Below are positions 51,438-61,588 of a stretch of DNA of 61,588 nucleotides, one piece after another (the first letter of the stretch is position 1; the number at the start of each line of letters is the position of its first letter). The stretch spans positions 1 to 61,588 of the forward strand of contig CAJXJP010000002.1 of assembly GCA_913055215.1 (NCBI GenBank). The letters are read 5' to 3'. Both the position numbers and the translations under genes were made by a program. Source of the stretch: an uncultured Candidatus Altimarinota bacterium. Its GTDB lineage: Bacteria; Patescibacteriota; Gracilibacteria; BD1-5; UBA6164. Below the pieces are notes generated by a model. It worked only from the letters and a program-made list of their open reading frames with translations. It was not told the origin of the DNA and searched no databases.

Positions 51438-51765
51438 ATAGACTTAAAAATTAAGAAATAAATTAAGTTCTTAGAAAGAAAAACTTCCTAGAACTTGTAA
51501 AAAATTTTGAGAGATGTACACATCTCTACAGTAAAAAGCTTTTGCAATAGAAAACTCTTTACTCGAAGACGAAAACATCTTGTTCAAAAAATGCGCACTA
51601 AATATATTCAATAAGCCAAAAAAGTCAATAGATTTTTTAATGAAAAATCGCTACTTTGACAAACGTGTTTGATTTTCCATAAAAATACTTTTAAAGCAGA
51701 AAAATATAGGTTATTTTAAGCGTTAAATTATATAATGTTAATGCTTAATATTTAACGAGTTGGCT
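51438..51765. other. rpsA leader and divergent promoter region
   Basis: About 330 bases. On the minus strand, the rpsA leader holds hairpins AAGTTCT/AGAACTT (about 51464-51497) and a perfect AGAGATGT-AC-ACATCTCT (51510-51527). Both could control S1 translation. On the plus strand, TATAAT at 51731-51736 lies upstream of the small ORF at 51766. Confidence 0.45.
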
Positions 51766-51885
51766 ATGAAGATGCAAGATGAATGGAGGGAAAAATATAA
51801 GTGATTAAGGGCGATTTGGAAAGTACGCTCAAAAACACATTACGTTGTTTTTGGAATTATCGAAATATTAGCAAAAAAGTATTAA
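51766..51885 (+). CDS. Small basic protein, 39 residues
   Basis: Starts MKMQDEWREKYKGLRAIWK with UGA-coded Gly13 and ends at TAA, which is followed at once by a terminator hairpin. A TATAAT box lies 30 bases upstream. The Trp/Lys/Arg-rich composition is plausible for a nucleic-acid-binding or regulatory peptide, but I do not recognise it. Confidence 0.5.
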
Positions 51886-51910
51886 AAACTCAAGAAATCT
51901 TGAGTTTTTT
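51884..51910 (+). terminator. Terminator after the 39-residue ORF
   Basis: AAAAACTCAAGA pairs with TCTTGAGTTTTTT. Confidence 0.85.
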
Positions 51911-51972
51911 TAAATTTTTATATTAAAAATATTTTAAAAACATGATTTTTATGCCAAGTAATTTACAAAACT

Positions 51973-52416
51973 TTATTTACTTGAACAGATAATTGATTCT
52001 GAAAAATTATCTCTAGACACAAAGAATGATCAAAGAATTAAGGCATCTTCAAAATATAGAATTTTATCAGCAATCTCCTCTCAATATTTTTCTTTAATGT
52101 TTTGATAAAAACAATAATCTTGTTGATATATTGAATTAACTAAGTCACATTTTGTATTCAAGCAGTCGTTTTTATATTTTATTTGAGTTTTATGAATATA
52201 GTTTTCATAAAGGATTTCATCTGTATCCAAACAATCAGATCAAGGAAGGCAACCAGTGTTTTTATAAGAAATATTATGCTGTGATGATACGTCATCGATC
52301 ACTATAGTATTATTCTGGAAAGCAGTTTCTATATATAAACGGTATGAAATAATTATAAACACAATGGCTAAAATTACAGCTCATAATAAAATAATTATAT
52401 TTTTTTTATTGCTCAT
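51973..52416 (-). CDS. Small membrane-anchored Cys-containing protein
   Basis: A 147-residue protein with an N-terminal helix (about 6-24) and an outer domain with Cys at TGCLPGSDC, NDCLNTKCD, DYCFY and IICSS. The set of Cys pairs resembles that of the proteins at 26442 and 37003. UGA-Gly codons are found at four positions. It lies between a terminator and tRNA-His and has no obvious partner. Function unknown. Confidence 0.7.
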
Positions 52417-52523
52417 TATATTAGTGTTTTTTCTTAAATAAAATGATAAATAGGGATATTTGCTTTCTATTATATGGATATGATATTAACAGGATATTAA
52501 TATTTTTATATTTTATAAAATAA

Positions 52524-52558
52524 AAAAAGCATAAAATAATAATTATTTTATGCTTTTT
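52524..52558 (-). terminator. Terminator of tRNA-His
   Basis: A perfect palindrome with 17-base arms centred on A52541 and bounded by A5 and T5, just beyond the tRNA-His 3' end. Confidence 0.85.
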
Positions 52559-52574
52559 GAAAATTTTAATATGG

Positions 52575-52649
52575 GGTGCCCTATGGGGATCGAACCCACG
52601 ACCTCCAGAATCACAACCTGGCGTTCTAACCAACTGAACTAAGGGCACC
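52575..52649 (-). tRNA. trnH: tRNA-His (anticodon GTG)
   Basis: Acceptor GTGCCCT/AGGGCAC with an encoded extra G(-1) paired to discriminator C73, which is the His identity feature. Anticodon loop TTGTGAT gives anticodon GTG. T arm GTGGG/CCCAT-like and an encoded CCA end (52572-52574). Confidence 0.95.
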
Positions 52650-52718
52650 ATATTTATGCTTTTATAACAAAGCAGGGTGATTATATTAAAAATCAGAGAC
52701 TTGTCAAAATAAAAAATA

Positions 52719-52755
52719 AAAAAACTTTATAGTTTTTAATCTATAAAGTTTTTTT
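52719..52755 (-). terminator. Terminator of lepA
   Basis: AAAAAACTTTATAG pairs with CTATAAAGTTTTTT, with A5 on the left. Confidence 0.82.
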
Positions 52756-52762
52756 ATTTTTA

Positions 52763-54646
52763 TTATTTTTTTAGAAGATTTACAAAAGCTTCTGATGGAA
52801 GTGAAACTTTTCAGAATTGTTTCATTTTTTTCTTCCCTTTCTTTTGTTTTTCTAAAAGTTTTTTCTTTCTTGAAATATCTCAACCGTACAGTTTTGCTGT
52901 TACGTCTTTTCTCATCGCTGAGAGGTTTTCTCTTCATACTACATCTCCTCAAACAACCGCTTGAATTTTAATAGTAAACAGAGCTTTAGGAATAGATGTT
53001 TTCAAATTTGCACAAATTTTCCCTCATAAAAGACGAGCTTGAGATCTATGACAAATAAATGCAAGAGCATCTACTTTTTCCTCTGCAATAAGCACTTCTA
53101 ATTTTACTAAATCATCTTCTGAGAAACGAATAAATTCGTAATTGAGTGATGCATATCAAGAACTTAATGACTTAATTTCATCATAAAAATCTCAAATTAA
53201 CTCATTCATCGGAAGTTCATAAGTCAGCATTACTCTATCTGAATCGATATATTGTTGGTTTTTGAAAATCCCTCTTCTTTCTTGAGATAGAGTCATTAAA
53301 TTCCCAACAAATTCATTTGGAGTAAGAATTTCTACCTTAGCAATTGGTTCTTCTATATACAGATATTTTTCTCTTGCCGGTAAATCTTCAGGATTTGAAA
53401 CAAGAATTCTTGTACATTTTTGACCTTTTTCGTTATCTATAAGTTCAGCAGAATATCTTGAGAATTCTGATCTTTTATCTCATAGTAAAATAACTCTATA
53501 TGTTACTTGAGGAGAAGTTAATATTACGTCCATATTAAACTCTCTCATCAGTCTTTCTTTTACGATATCGAGATGAAGAAGTCCTAGAAATCCACATCTA
53601 TACCCATGACCAAGCGCTGGAGAAACATCAGTTTCAACGGCTAATGCCGAATCATTAAGTACTAATTTTTCCATCGCATCTTTCAGTAATGGATATTCAC
53701 TTGAATCCATTGCAAAAATCCCGGCGTAGATAAATGGAGTAACTTCACCAAAACCTTCAATAGGTTTTGCTGCATCAGGTTTCATTTTTGGACCTTCTAC
53801 AATTTCAGGTTTCCACATAGTGTCCCCTACTTTTGCATCACGAATAGTTTTTAATCCAGTTACAACATATCAAACAGAACCTAAGCCAATTTTATCATCA
53901 CTGATATAACTTGGTGAAAAATGCCCGACATCAAGAGCAATGATTTTTTTATCAGTATTGAGGAAATGACATTCATCTCATTTTTTAATTTCTCATTGAA
54001 ACACTTTTACATAAGAAACTACTCATCTATATGCATCGTATTGAGAATCAAAAACAAGTGCTTTTAATTCATCTTTTGATGAATCTTTGTCAGAATATAC
54101 TTGAGGAGAAGAAATTCTGTCGATAACTGCTTCTAAAACTGATTCTACATTTTCACCAGTTTTTGCAGATACTCCGATAATTTCAGATTTTTCACAACCA
54201 AGAAGGTTGATGATTTCTTCAGCAACTTTATCAAAATCAGCAGCAGGAAGATCAATTTTATTGATAACAGGAATGATATCTAAATCATTTTCAATCGCCA
54301 TATAAACATTTGAAAGTGTTTGAGCTTCGATTCCTTGAGCAGCATCAACGATGAGTAAAGCTCCTTCAACAGAAGCAAGAGAACGTGATACTTCGTATTG
54401 AAAATCTACGTGACCAGGAGTATCGATGATATTCATTTCATGTCCTTTCCGGTTCATTCTTACTGGTTGAAGTTTGATAGTAATCCCCCTTTCTTGTTCA
54501 AGTTCCATCGTATCAAGCATTTGAGAATTTTTCATATCTCTTTTTTCTAGTGTTCCTGTAATTTCAAGAAGTCTATCAGCAAGAGTAGATTTTCCGTGAT
54601 CGATATGAGCAATGATACAAAAATTTCTAATTTTTTCTAAATTCAT
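52763..54646 (-). CDS. lepA: Elongation factor 4 (LepA)
   Basis: A 627-residue ribosome-bound GTPase that back-translocates or frees stalled ribosomes. G motifs: [16 protein letters not shown] (G1), [12 protein letters not shown] (G2), [16 protein letters not shown] (G3), [13 protein letters not shown] (G4) and SAKTG (G5). The EF4-specific C-terminal domain contains [20 protein letters not shown] and [25 protein letters not shown]-Gly codons split it into three main fragments in a UGA-blind reading. Length is normal. Confidence 0.97.
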
Positions 54647-54732
54647 AGGTTCAAATATTGGTTAAATTTCCGCAGCATTTTAGCGAAAAATTTAAAAAAG
54701 TAAAGGCTATAAAAATTACTAAAATAAAATAA

Positions 54733-54763
54733 AAAAAGAAGCAATTATTTTTTGCTTCTTTTT
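54733..54763 (-). terminator. Terminator of the first ATP-grasp gene
   Basis: AAAAAGAAGCAA pairs with TTGCTTCTTTTT, overlapping the stop codon. Confidence 0.8.
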
Positions 54764-56097
54764 GGAGTAATCGTATGAGTGAAAGTTTTCACAATATTCA
54801 TAATGCTAATAAATTTAGACTCTTCATCAATATAAAGGAAATTTTTATAATTTCTTTTGATATATTTCATATCTCTATGAATTTGATTTAGATCTTCATT
54901 TTTTAATTTTATGGTAATGATTTTGATAAAACCATCTTTTGTAAGTCAGACTTTTTTTCCGATAAAGTTTTGAGGTTGTTCAATTTCATAAACAGAAGGT
55001 CTATATTTTACTCGTTGAATTAATTCTTCATTAAATCAAGTAAGTATCCCTTTGTAAGGAGCGTAAATATTTATTTTTATGATATTGTTTTTGAGTTTTT
55101 TTCTTGTTTGTTTCTTTCCAAGAACAAATTCATATAAATTAATACCATAGGCTTCACTTGTTAATTCTACCCTTCCTCATCAAATTCTTCAATTGATTTC
55201 AATCGTTTTTAATTTTCATTTTGTCGTTTTTTTGAACTCATGGTGAATAAAAGTATTTTTTATTCCACAAGCTTTTACTGTTTCTTGTACAAAGTTTTCA
55301 ATTTCTTTATCTTTAAATTTTTCTTCAACCGCAATTGAATGATGCATAATTCAATTAAAATAATCATCAATTCATAATTCTACACCAAGTTCAACATGAA
55401 CAGGGCGAGCAATCGATATTTCTCAACTTTCTGATACAAAATAATCAAGAGAAAACATTTCCCCATCAATATATTCTTCAGCTATAATCAGATCGCTATC
55501 AAATCACCTGTTTTGGCAATTTTCATGAAATTCTGTAAAGTGATATTTATATTCAGAAAAATCTTCTTTGTTATTGATCTTTATAACTCAAGCGCTTTGG
55601 ATTCAGTTTACGGGTTTGAGAATACAAGGAAGTCAGACCTTTTTTTCAAGTGTTTTGAAATTTAGGTTTTTTATGCAACTTTTTAAAAATTTGATTCCAT
55701 TGGTACATCCTCCTTTGTGTAAAAGTTCTCTTTGAATAAATTTGTTACGAAACATTTTTGTGTTATCGCAGGCTTTTTGTCAGATTTGCTTTTTGAGGTA
55801 ATTTGAAAGATTTATGAGGAGTTCGGAAGTTGTATTTATATACAAAATTTCATGTTTATCGCGTAACTCTAGAATCTGCTCAGTAATATGTTTTCTATTT
55901 TGATAAGAAAAAACCAGGATTCATTTTTCTTTGAGTTCTGAGATAAACTCTTCATCTTTTATAGGCTCTCATTTACAAAAAATGAGGTTATAAATCCCGT
56001 GTTTTTTGTGAAGTTTATGAAAAACTTCAATTTCATAATAAAAAACATCAGTCGTAAGTCGTGACTTTGACATTAAATGAATAATGCTCTGTTTCAT
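54745..56097 (-). CDS. ATP-grasp ligase A (peptide or amino-acid ligase of unknown substrate)
   Basis: A 450-residue ATP-grasp protein. ATP-binding Lys in LPCILKPVNGIQSAGVIKIN (about 160-180), the IIAEEYIDGEMFSLDYF strand, and the Mg-binding EINGRIGGGRVELTSEAYG loop match ATP-grasp ligases of the carbamoyl-phosphate synthetase/D-Ala ligase type. The N-terminal 110 residues form a pre-ATP-grasp domain. It is a paralogue of the protein at 58101, with similar motifs throughout, and lies divergent from the DUF1704 gene at 56256. It is much richer in UGA-Gly than its paralogue. It could form peptide bonds on a protein or small-molecule substrate; the acceptor is unknown. Confidence 0.88.
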
Positions 56098-56194
56098 TTT
56101 GTTATTTTAAGAGTAATGAGAAAATTACTTTTCTATTGAGTAAATCTAGACACTTTCCTCCATGTGAAGATTTGGTGAATAAATTATATTTCTT

Positions 56195-56223
56195 TTGACC
56201 AAAAATGCAAAATATGATACTAT
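56195..56223 (+). promoter_or_regulatory. Promoter of the DUF1704 gene
   Basis: TTGACC, 17-base spacer, TACTAT; about 32 bases upstream of the ATG. Confidence 0.55.
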
Positions 56224-56255
56224 AAAATATATTTTTATTAAAGAATTTTTCTTTT

Positions 56256-58061
56256 ATGTCTAACACGCAATGACATAATCAGACTAAAAAAATTGAGGAT
56301 TTAATTCATGAATTAAACACCTCTATTTTTGATGAAAAAATTTGGAAATCACAACATGTGTGGAAAATCGCAGAAGTAACCTATTCTTATGATAAAGAAA
56401 CCAATATCAATGAAACACTTTTTTGAAAAATTGGATGATTAAATCTTCGTGAATATAAGAAACTTTCAGCAGAAAAACAAACAAAAGTACTTCTGAAAGC
56501 AAGTGATACATTTCAAAAAATTATCAAAGAGAAATTAGCACTTATGAAAGATGCTCTCTATCAATTAAATAGTTCAGAATATTCTGAACTTTGAGAAGAA
56601 GAATTATTAGAAAAAGAAATATTTGAGAGTGCGGTAATTGAAAAAATGAATCTGTTAGAATATTGTATTCTTTCTCTTCCGTTTGAACTAGAAAAAGCTG
56701 GAATTCCGCTTGAATTGGATGAAGAAGAAATACCAGAATTAGAAAAAGCATTGTTGCAAATTGATTCAAATTTGTTTTGAGGATTAGTAAAAGATAATCC
56801 TGAAGAAGTAGAGCTATCTTATGATTATTTTAAACATATTCTATTAGAAAAAAAAGAGAATTTATCAAAAGAAGAATTACTCAGACTAGAGGGGTTTTTA
56901 CAAAAAGTAAAACCTCATCTTCCAAAGAATTATCAATTCAAAAAAAGAAAAAAAACACAAAAAATCGCAGGAAAATACCTTTCTTATGAGATTAATAGAA
57001 CTGATTATATTCTTGCATTTAACATGTTAGTTGATGCTTTTGGGAAAATGCACCATGTGGTAAAAAGTGATAAAACTGCCGGGAGTATTTCTGATGGACC
57101 AGAAGGAGTGTACTTCCCAATGAATGAAAAATTTAATACGATTACGATAGAAAGATTTTTTAAATTGTGAATGCATGAAATAGAAACTCACAGTGTAACG
57201 GATTATAATACAAAAGACCTTTTAGGAAATTTAAGAGGATCAAAAAGTACTGAAAAAGATGAATGAGTTGCTATTTTAATGGAACAACTATTCTTATATG
57301 GAAAAGAATTGCTTACTACAGATAAAGAAGGTCATCTATTAATTGATAAAAATAAAGTCCAAATTAATGGATATTTTATTAAAACATTAATGTGAGAGCT
57401 TTTAAATAATGAAGAATTCAGTGAATTCTTAGAACTATCAGAAAAAATAGACCCTGATATTATTTCACCGTTTGAGAGATACAAAAGGTTAAAAAGAAAT
57501 AATAGATCATGAGTTCAGCATAAAGATACGACTTATACGAGAGGCTTATTAAAGGCTATTAAGTATGTAAATCAATTCTATGCATCTGAAGGAAAAAAAT
57601 GAATTTCACCACTTGATATGTTTATTGGAAAAATCTCATTTGATGAAACAGAAAAACTAAAAAGATTAAAAAATCTTAAAAAACAAAGAGGAATAGAAAT
57701 AGAAGAATTATTACCAATATTTGTTTCTGATGCGGTTTATTTCGTAATTGAACATACTCTTGGTTGAGATGAAGAAAATATTTCAGAAAAAAACTTTTTA
57801 GAATATTTACAAGAAAAATATCCACTATTTTCATTTTCATGACAAATTGAAGCAGATTTATATTTTGCAGAAAATTCAAGAGTAAATGGGATTGCAAATA
57901 TTTTACTAAAAATAATTAGTAATCGTAAAGTTGATAATATTCTTATGGATGCAAATCCTCAGCAAAGAATGGTTTTAGAAAAAATTTTTCAAAATCAATA
58001 CGACCCAATTATTCATGCTGTTCATGATAACTTGGCAAGTCATAGGCAAAAACAAAATTAA
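56256..58061 (+). CDS. DUF1704 zinc carboxypeptidase (QEGLA / MATCAP-like family)
   Basis: A 601-residue soluble protein. The family signature is present: HEIETHSVTDYN with the HExxxH zinc motif at residues 307-312, and EKDEGVAILMEQL (Glu336, with Gly337 coded by UGA), which corresponds to the QEGLA motif. Human members of this family (MATCAP/TMCP) remove C-terminal Tyr or Glu from tubulin; bacterial members are uncharacterised. The N-terminal 240 residues are Glu/Leu-rich and helical. It lies between two ATP-grasp ligase genes. Motif match is clear; the substrate is not. Confidence 0.87.
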
Positions 58062-58095
58062 AAAAAACAAATCCTGTACAGGATTTGTTTTTTTT
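58061..58095 (+). terminator. Bidirectional terminator between DUF1704 and ATP-grasp B genes
   Basis: Perfect palindrome around CTGTACAG with A7 and T7 tails, directly after the DUF1704 stop codon, between convergent genes. Confidence 0.88.
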
Positions 58096-58100
58096 AATTT

Positions 58101-59441
58101 TTATGAATGTTTTACGGCTTCAAAAGCAGGTTTTCTTTTAGAATTATCAATTACTGGTAATTCTATATCTAATAATTTTTTATAATTTTTCATAATATAT
58201 AAAAAATCTTTTCTTACTTTTGCGTAATCTTTGTCTTGTAATTTAATAACTCAAACTTTAACAAAACCATCTTTTGTTAGACCAATTTCTTTCCCAACAG
58301 CAGATTCATCAGTTTCTACTTCGTAAGTTGTTTCCCTTTTAGAAATTTTTTCTAAAAGTTTTTCATTAAACTCAGTCAGTATACCACTTTCAGTAGCGTA
58401 GATATTTACAGCAATATTATTTTGTTTTAATATTCCAGGTTTTGTTTCTGAATTAACGGTTAATTCGTATAGATTTAAATCAAAAGCTTTTTTCATTACT
58501 TCTAGTCTTCATCCTCCGATTCTCCCGTTTAACTCAATAGTTTTAAATTCACCTTTACTATTAATTTTAATTTCATGGTGAACAAAAGTATTTCTAATTC
58601 CAGTTGCTTTCACAGTAGAATTAATAAATGTTTTTAATCTTTTTCATTTAAATTCATTTTGAGTTTTTTCAGTACAGATTCTTGCGATATTACAATAATC
58701 ATCAACTCCAATATCAACACCAAGTTTTACTTTTACTGGTTTTGACATAAGAACATTCCCCTCAAAATCAACATAATAATCAACAGAATACATTTTCCCG
58801 TCGATATATTCTTCAACAATAAGCATTTTGTTGTCTACCCCTCTGCTTTTTAGTCTTTCGTGAAAAACTTCATAGTGTGAGATATATTCTTCAAAATCTT
58901 CTCTGTTGTTAATTTTACCAACCCCTGAACTTTGCACCCCATCAACTGGTTTTATGATAAAAGGATAACCTACTTTTTCTTCCAATTCTTCTATTTGTAG
59001 GTCTTCTGGTGCTCCTTGAACATACTTAATTCCTAGTTCTGGATTATGATCTCTGATCATTTGTCTTTGAAGATATTTGTCTCTAAAAACATCAGGATCA
59101 TCTGAAAGAGGGTGTCCAAGTACTTCTTTTACTTCATTCATCACGTTTACTAGTAATTCCATTGGACTACTTACGTTAATGATTTCATATTCTTTTGAGT
59201 ATTCTAAAGCTTTTTCTTTTAATTCTTCTTTATTTGAATAGTTGCAGAAAACAATTCCGAACTTTTCTAATTTTGCTACTAATTCTATATATTCAATCTG
59301 TTCACCTTTATAAAAGATGATGTTTTTTACTCAGTACTTCTCCGAAATTTCTTCCATACTATCAATTTCCGCTCCAAACAGATCACTTTTCATTCTAATT
59401 TTTGTCAAAATGTGGATAATTGCTTTTTGGGATTGTGGCAT
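58101..59441 (-). CDS. ATP-grasp ligase B, paralogue of ligase A
   Basis: A 446-residue ATP-grasp protein. The same motifs as ligase A occur: YPFIIKPVDGVQSSGVGKIN, LIVEEYIDGKMYSVDYYV, VKLGVDIGVDDY and IELNGRIGGGRLEVMKKA. The C-terminal domain of about 130 residues (starting near NIAVNIYATESGILTEFNEK) is shared with A and contains GLTKDGFVKV. It is convergent with the DUF1704 gene across one terminator. ksgA is encoded 112 bases upstream on the same strand, so the two could be co-transcribed. UGA is rare here, in contrast with ligase A. Confidence 0.88.
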
Positions 59442-59553
59442 GTTTTATAATTAATTATAAATAAGAACGGCAAAGTATAGTTTGCATAATTCTTCTATTG
59501 TACAAATTTTGAACCCGCATTATAGAAATAAAATCCAAAATGTAAATATTTTT

Positions 59554-60372
59554 TTACGTTCTAGATAAAAATTCTGTAACTTCTATCCATTGTTCTATGT
59601 TTAAATCCTCAGCTCTTGTGTTTTCTGAAATATTCATTTTTTCAAATAGATTTTGTACTATGTCTTTTTGAAATCCCCCCTTAATCAAGTTTTTTATCAT
59701 TTTTTTTCTTGGTTCAGAAAATCATTTTTTAATAATACTAAGAAAAATATCATCTTTTGTCTCGTTAAATTTTCAGTGTGTTTCAAATAAAAGAACGGCT
59801 GATTCTACTTTTGGAGCAGGAATAAAGTTTTCTTTTGGCACTTTAATTACTTCAGAAACAGTACATTTTTTTTCTATAAACAGACTTAATACAGAGGATT
59901 TATTTTTCCCTTTTCCTAATATTTTTTGACCAACATCATCTTGCATTAATATAACCATTTTCTTTGGACTAAATTCTGTCTTATATAGGAAATGTTGTAA
60001 AATTGGAGAAGTAATATAGTATGGAATATTCGCAATTACATCATATTCTTCATGAGTTGGCTCATATTTTAAAACATCAATATTATTAATTTTAAATTCT
60101 GATGCACTGAGATCAAAATCTTCATTTTTAATTCTATCATTTAGGATTTCAATCATATCAGAATCAAGTTCAACGAGATTAAGAGACTGAGGATGTTTTT
60201 CTAAAAGTTGTTCTGTTAATGCTCCGTAACCAGGACCAACTTCGATAATATTTTTTCATTCAACTTCAATGCTTTCAGCAATTTCTGTTACAATTTGTTC
60301 ATTTACTAGGAAATTTTGTCCTAAGGCTTTTTTAGCACTGATTTTATACTTTTTGAGAATTTCTAAGGACAT
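59554..60372 (-). CDS. ksgA: 16S rRNA dimethyladenosine transferase
   Basis: A 272-residue SAM-dependent enzyme that dimethylates the two adjacent A residues near the 3' end of 16S rRNA. Motifs: KKALGQNFLVNEQI, motif I IIEVGPGYGALTEQL, VELDSDMIEIL and the catalytic IANIPYYITSPIL; the C-terminal domain has GFSEPRKKMIKNL. UGA-Gly codons at residue 39 and near the C-terminal third split the gene in a UGA-blind reading. Position is just upstream of the ATP-grasp B gene. Confidence 0.95.
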
Positions 60373-60452
60373 TTATTTTTTATTTTTATTGATTTAAACT
60401 GCTGATATTTTAAGCAAAAAATTATTTTTTTCAACCAAAATTTTTGATAAAT

Positions 60453-60485
60453 AAAAAAAGCTATTTTTATTTAAAAAATAGCTTA
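60453..60485 (-). terminator. Terminator of the MAM-like protein gene
   Basis: AAGCTATTTTT and AAAAATAGCTT arms with A7 on the left; overlaps the stop codon. Confidence 0.8.
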
Positions 60486-61511
60486 AATACTTGTAATTAT
60501 AACATTATCAATTCAGGCGTCTCATTGATAGCCAGAACCAGAAGTATAACGAATTCTAATTTTTTCTACGAGTTTATTAGAAATGTCGATATTTCCACTA
60601 TTTAACCATGCGTCAGTTTGATTTGTATGTTGCTGTCATGTGAGATTATATACATCTGTCCAAGTTCAATTATAAAGCGTTTCTACTATAAGAGTTCAGA
60701 TATTTCCTCAGTGCATATGATAATCGAAAGAAATACTTTGTGCTTGTCTAAAATTACTAGTTTCGATTGCAAAAACTTTGTTTGGATTATTTGGATTTGA
60801 TGTTTCTGGAAATATATAATAATTTCATGTTGAAGCAGAATTTGGTCCCGTTCCAGATGAAGGTGTTCCCGTAGTTTGAACAAGGAAATTTGCATCATTT
60901 CATGCAGAATCGGACCAATTTCAAATATTGTTAGATTCAAATCATTCATTATAAACCCCATTTACTCATGTTCATAAAACAGGAGTAATCACAGAAATTA
61001 AGTTGGCTCAATTCCCTGTCCATACGCTACTTAATAATCATCAATTATTTACTACGAGGTCATAGGTTTGTGAATTATTCCCAGTTGTAATATTTGCAAT
61101 AAGTTCGCTCGGAGAATTTGCACTCGTTGAATGTATTGTTCCGTCAAAAATTGGGATATTTACTTGAGAATTTGGACTAAAATTTTCTCCAGTAATTGTA
61201 ATGTTATAATTAGTATTTGGAGATAAGAACACAGTCGAATCAAGAGAAATATAAGGGTAATTTCAGTTCCCCCCTGTACTATTAATTTCTAAATTATTTC
61301 CATTTGGAGTAATAGTTATATTGGATCAAGCAATTATTTGTGTACTTTCAAGCTTGTTGTTTAACGAACTAACAAGTTCATTCCATTTTGTAGCACTAAT
61401 GATATCTCAATTTTCTGCAAGCAATCAATTCCAACTATAGGTTATGGTTGCGGTAGATATAAGAAAAATAAAGAAAAAAGATATTTTATAAAAGAAAGAT
61501 TGTTTTTTCAT
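60483..61511 (-). CDS. Secreted protein with C-terminal MAM-like jelly-roll domain
   Basis: A 342-residue exported protein (signal peptide to about residue 27). An ISATKWNELVSSLNNKLES segment near 38-56 is followed by an IPT/Ig-like region with TGENFSPNSQVNI and a C-terminal domain (about 190-342) that follows the MAM plan: FESNNIGNWSDSAWND, TGPNSASTGNYYIFPETS, SISFDYHMHGGNIGTLIVE, DAWLNSGNIDISN and GDAGIDNVIITSI. The match to MAM (meprin/A5/mu) is by motif order and not proven. About 12 UGA-Gly codons break the reading frame. It is the last complete gene before the window edge. Confidence 0.8.
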
Positions 61512-61588
61512 GTTTTATAATAAATAAAGAATATTTATGTTTTATTATAATAAAAAAAACTAAACTAAAAGCAATAAAATTATTCTTG

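Overview
The window reads as a chromosomal segment (very AT-rich, roughly 30% GC by eye) of a Candidate Phyla Radiation bacterium that uses genetic code 25, in which UGA is read as glycine. Known users of that code are Absconditabacteria (SR1) and Gracilibacteria; the sequence does not let me choose between them. The evidence is direct. Almost every gene is cut into pieces if TGA is treated as a stop, and reading TGA as Gly restores full-length families with Gly at invariant positions: the PilT P-loop GSGKT, the RuvX DLGDKR and GLPY motifs, the FtsZ glycine loop, and the lipobox LLGSC of a thioredoxin lipoprotein. Trp is still encoded by UGG, and the window carries a tRNA-Trp with anticodon CCA. 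All CDS coordinates here assume code 25. Functions are assigned from motifs and family knowledge, not from database searches.

Layout. 0-3.6 kb: a secreted subtilisin-like protease with a membrane-anchored partner, both without in-frame UGA, and a small secreted peptide. 3.6-12.4 kb: a type IV pilus locus (minor pilin-like protein, membrane protein, PilB-type ATPase, a SpoIIE-type phosphatase embedded between pilB and pilC, PilC, major pilin, and PilT on the other strand). 12.5-19 kb: a protein with a sortase-like tail, a cation/Ca exchanger, rplI-ruvX, nusA and ftsA-ftsZ. 19.2-22.5 kb: a second SpoIIE-type phosphatase and a VirB4-like ATPase. 22.5-29.6 kb: two very large secreted proteins with thrombospondin type 1 repeats, plus a small anchored protein. 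29.7-31.9 kb: a dicarboxylate/glutamate symporter and rplK. 31.9-34.4 kb: an extracytoplasmic methionine-sulfoxide repair pair (CcdA-MsrA-MsrB fusion and a thioredoxin lipoprotein). 34.4-37 kb: two paralogous secreted proteins around a DUF1835 protein. 37-43 kb: a lipoprotein, a 1215-residue fibre-like protein with decapeptide repeats, and another secreted protein. 43-47.4 kb: a metallophosphoesterase, a PilJ-like chemoreceptor, and gpx-ohrR with a perfect operator palindrome, followed by an MGMT-like protein. 47.4-48 kb: decayed DNA. 48-54.7 kb: translation genes (tRNA-Trp, tsf, rpsB, rpsA, tRNA-His, lepA). 54.7-61.5 kb: an ATP-grasp / DUF1704 carboxypeptidase / ATP-grasp locus, ksgA, and a secreted protein ending in a MAM-like domain.

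Themes. Much of the coding capacity faces outward: pili, adhesin-like giants with animal-type domains (TSP1, MAM-like), a protease and oxidative repair at the surface. This fits an epibiotic or host-attached lifestyle, which is an inference. The most unusual items are the two-ligase/one-carboxypeptidase locus at 54.7-59.4 kb, the TSP1 and MAM-like proteins, the CcdA-MsrA-MsrB single-chain fusion, and the sharp contrast in UGA use between genes (none in S1, S2, EF-Ts, L11, NusA and the major pilin; 8 of 11 glycines in RuvX; none in about 50 glycines of the subtilisin).
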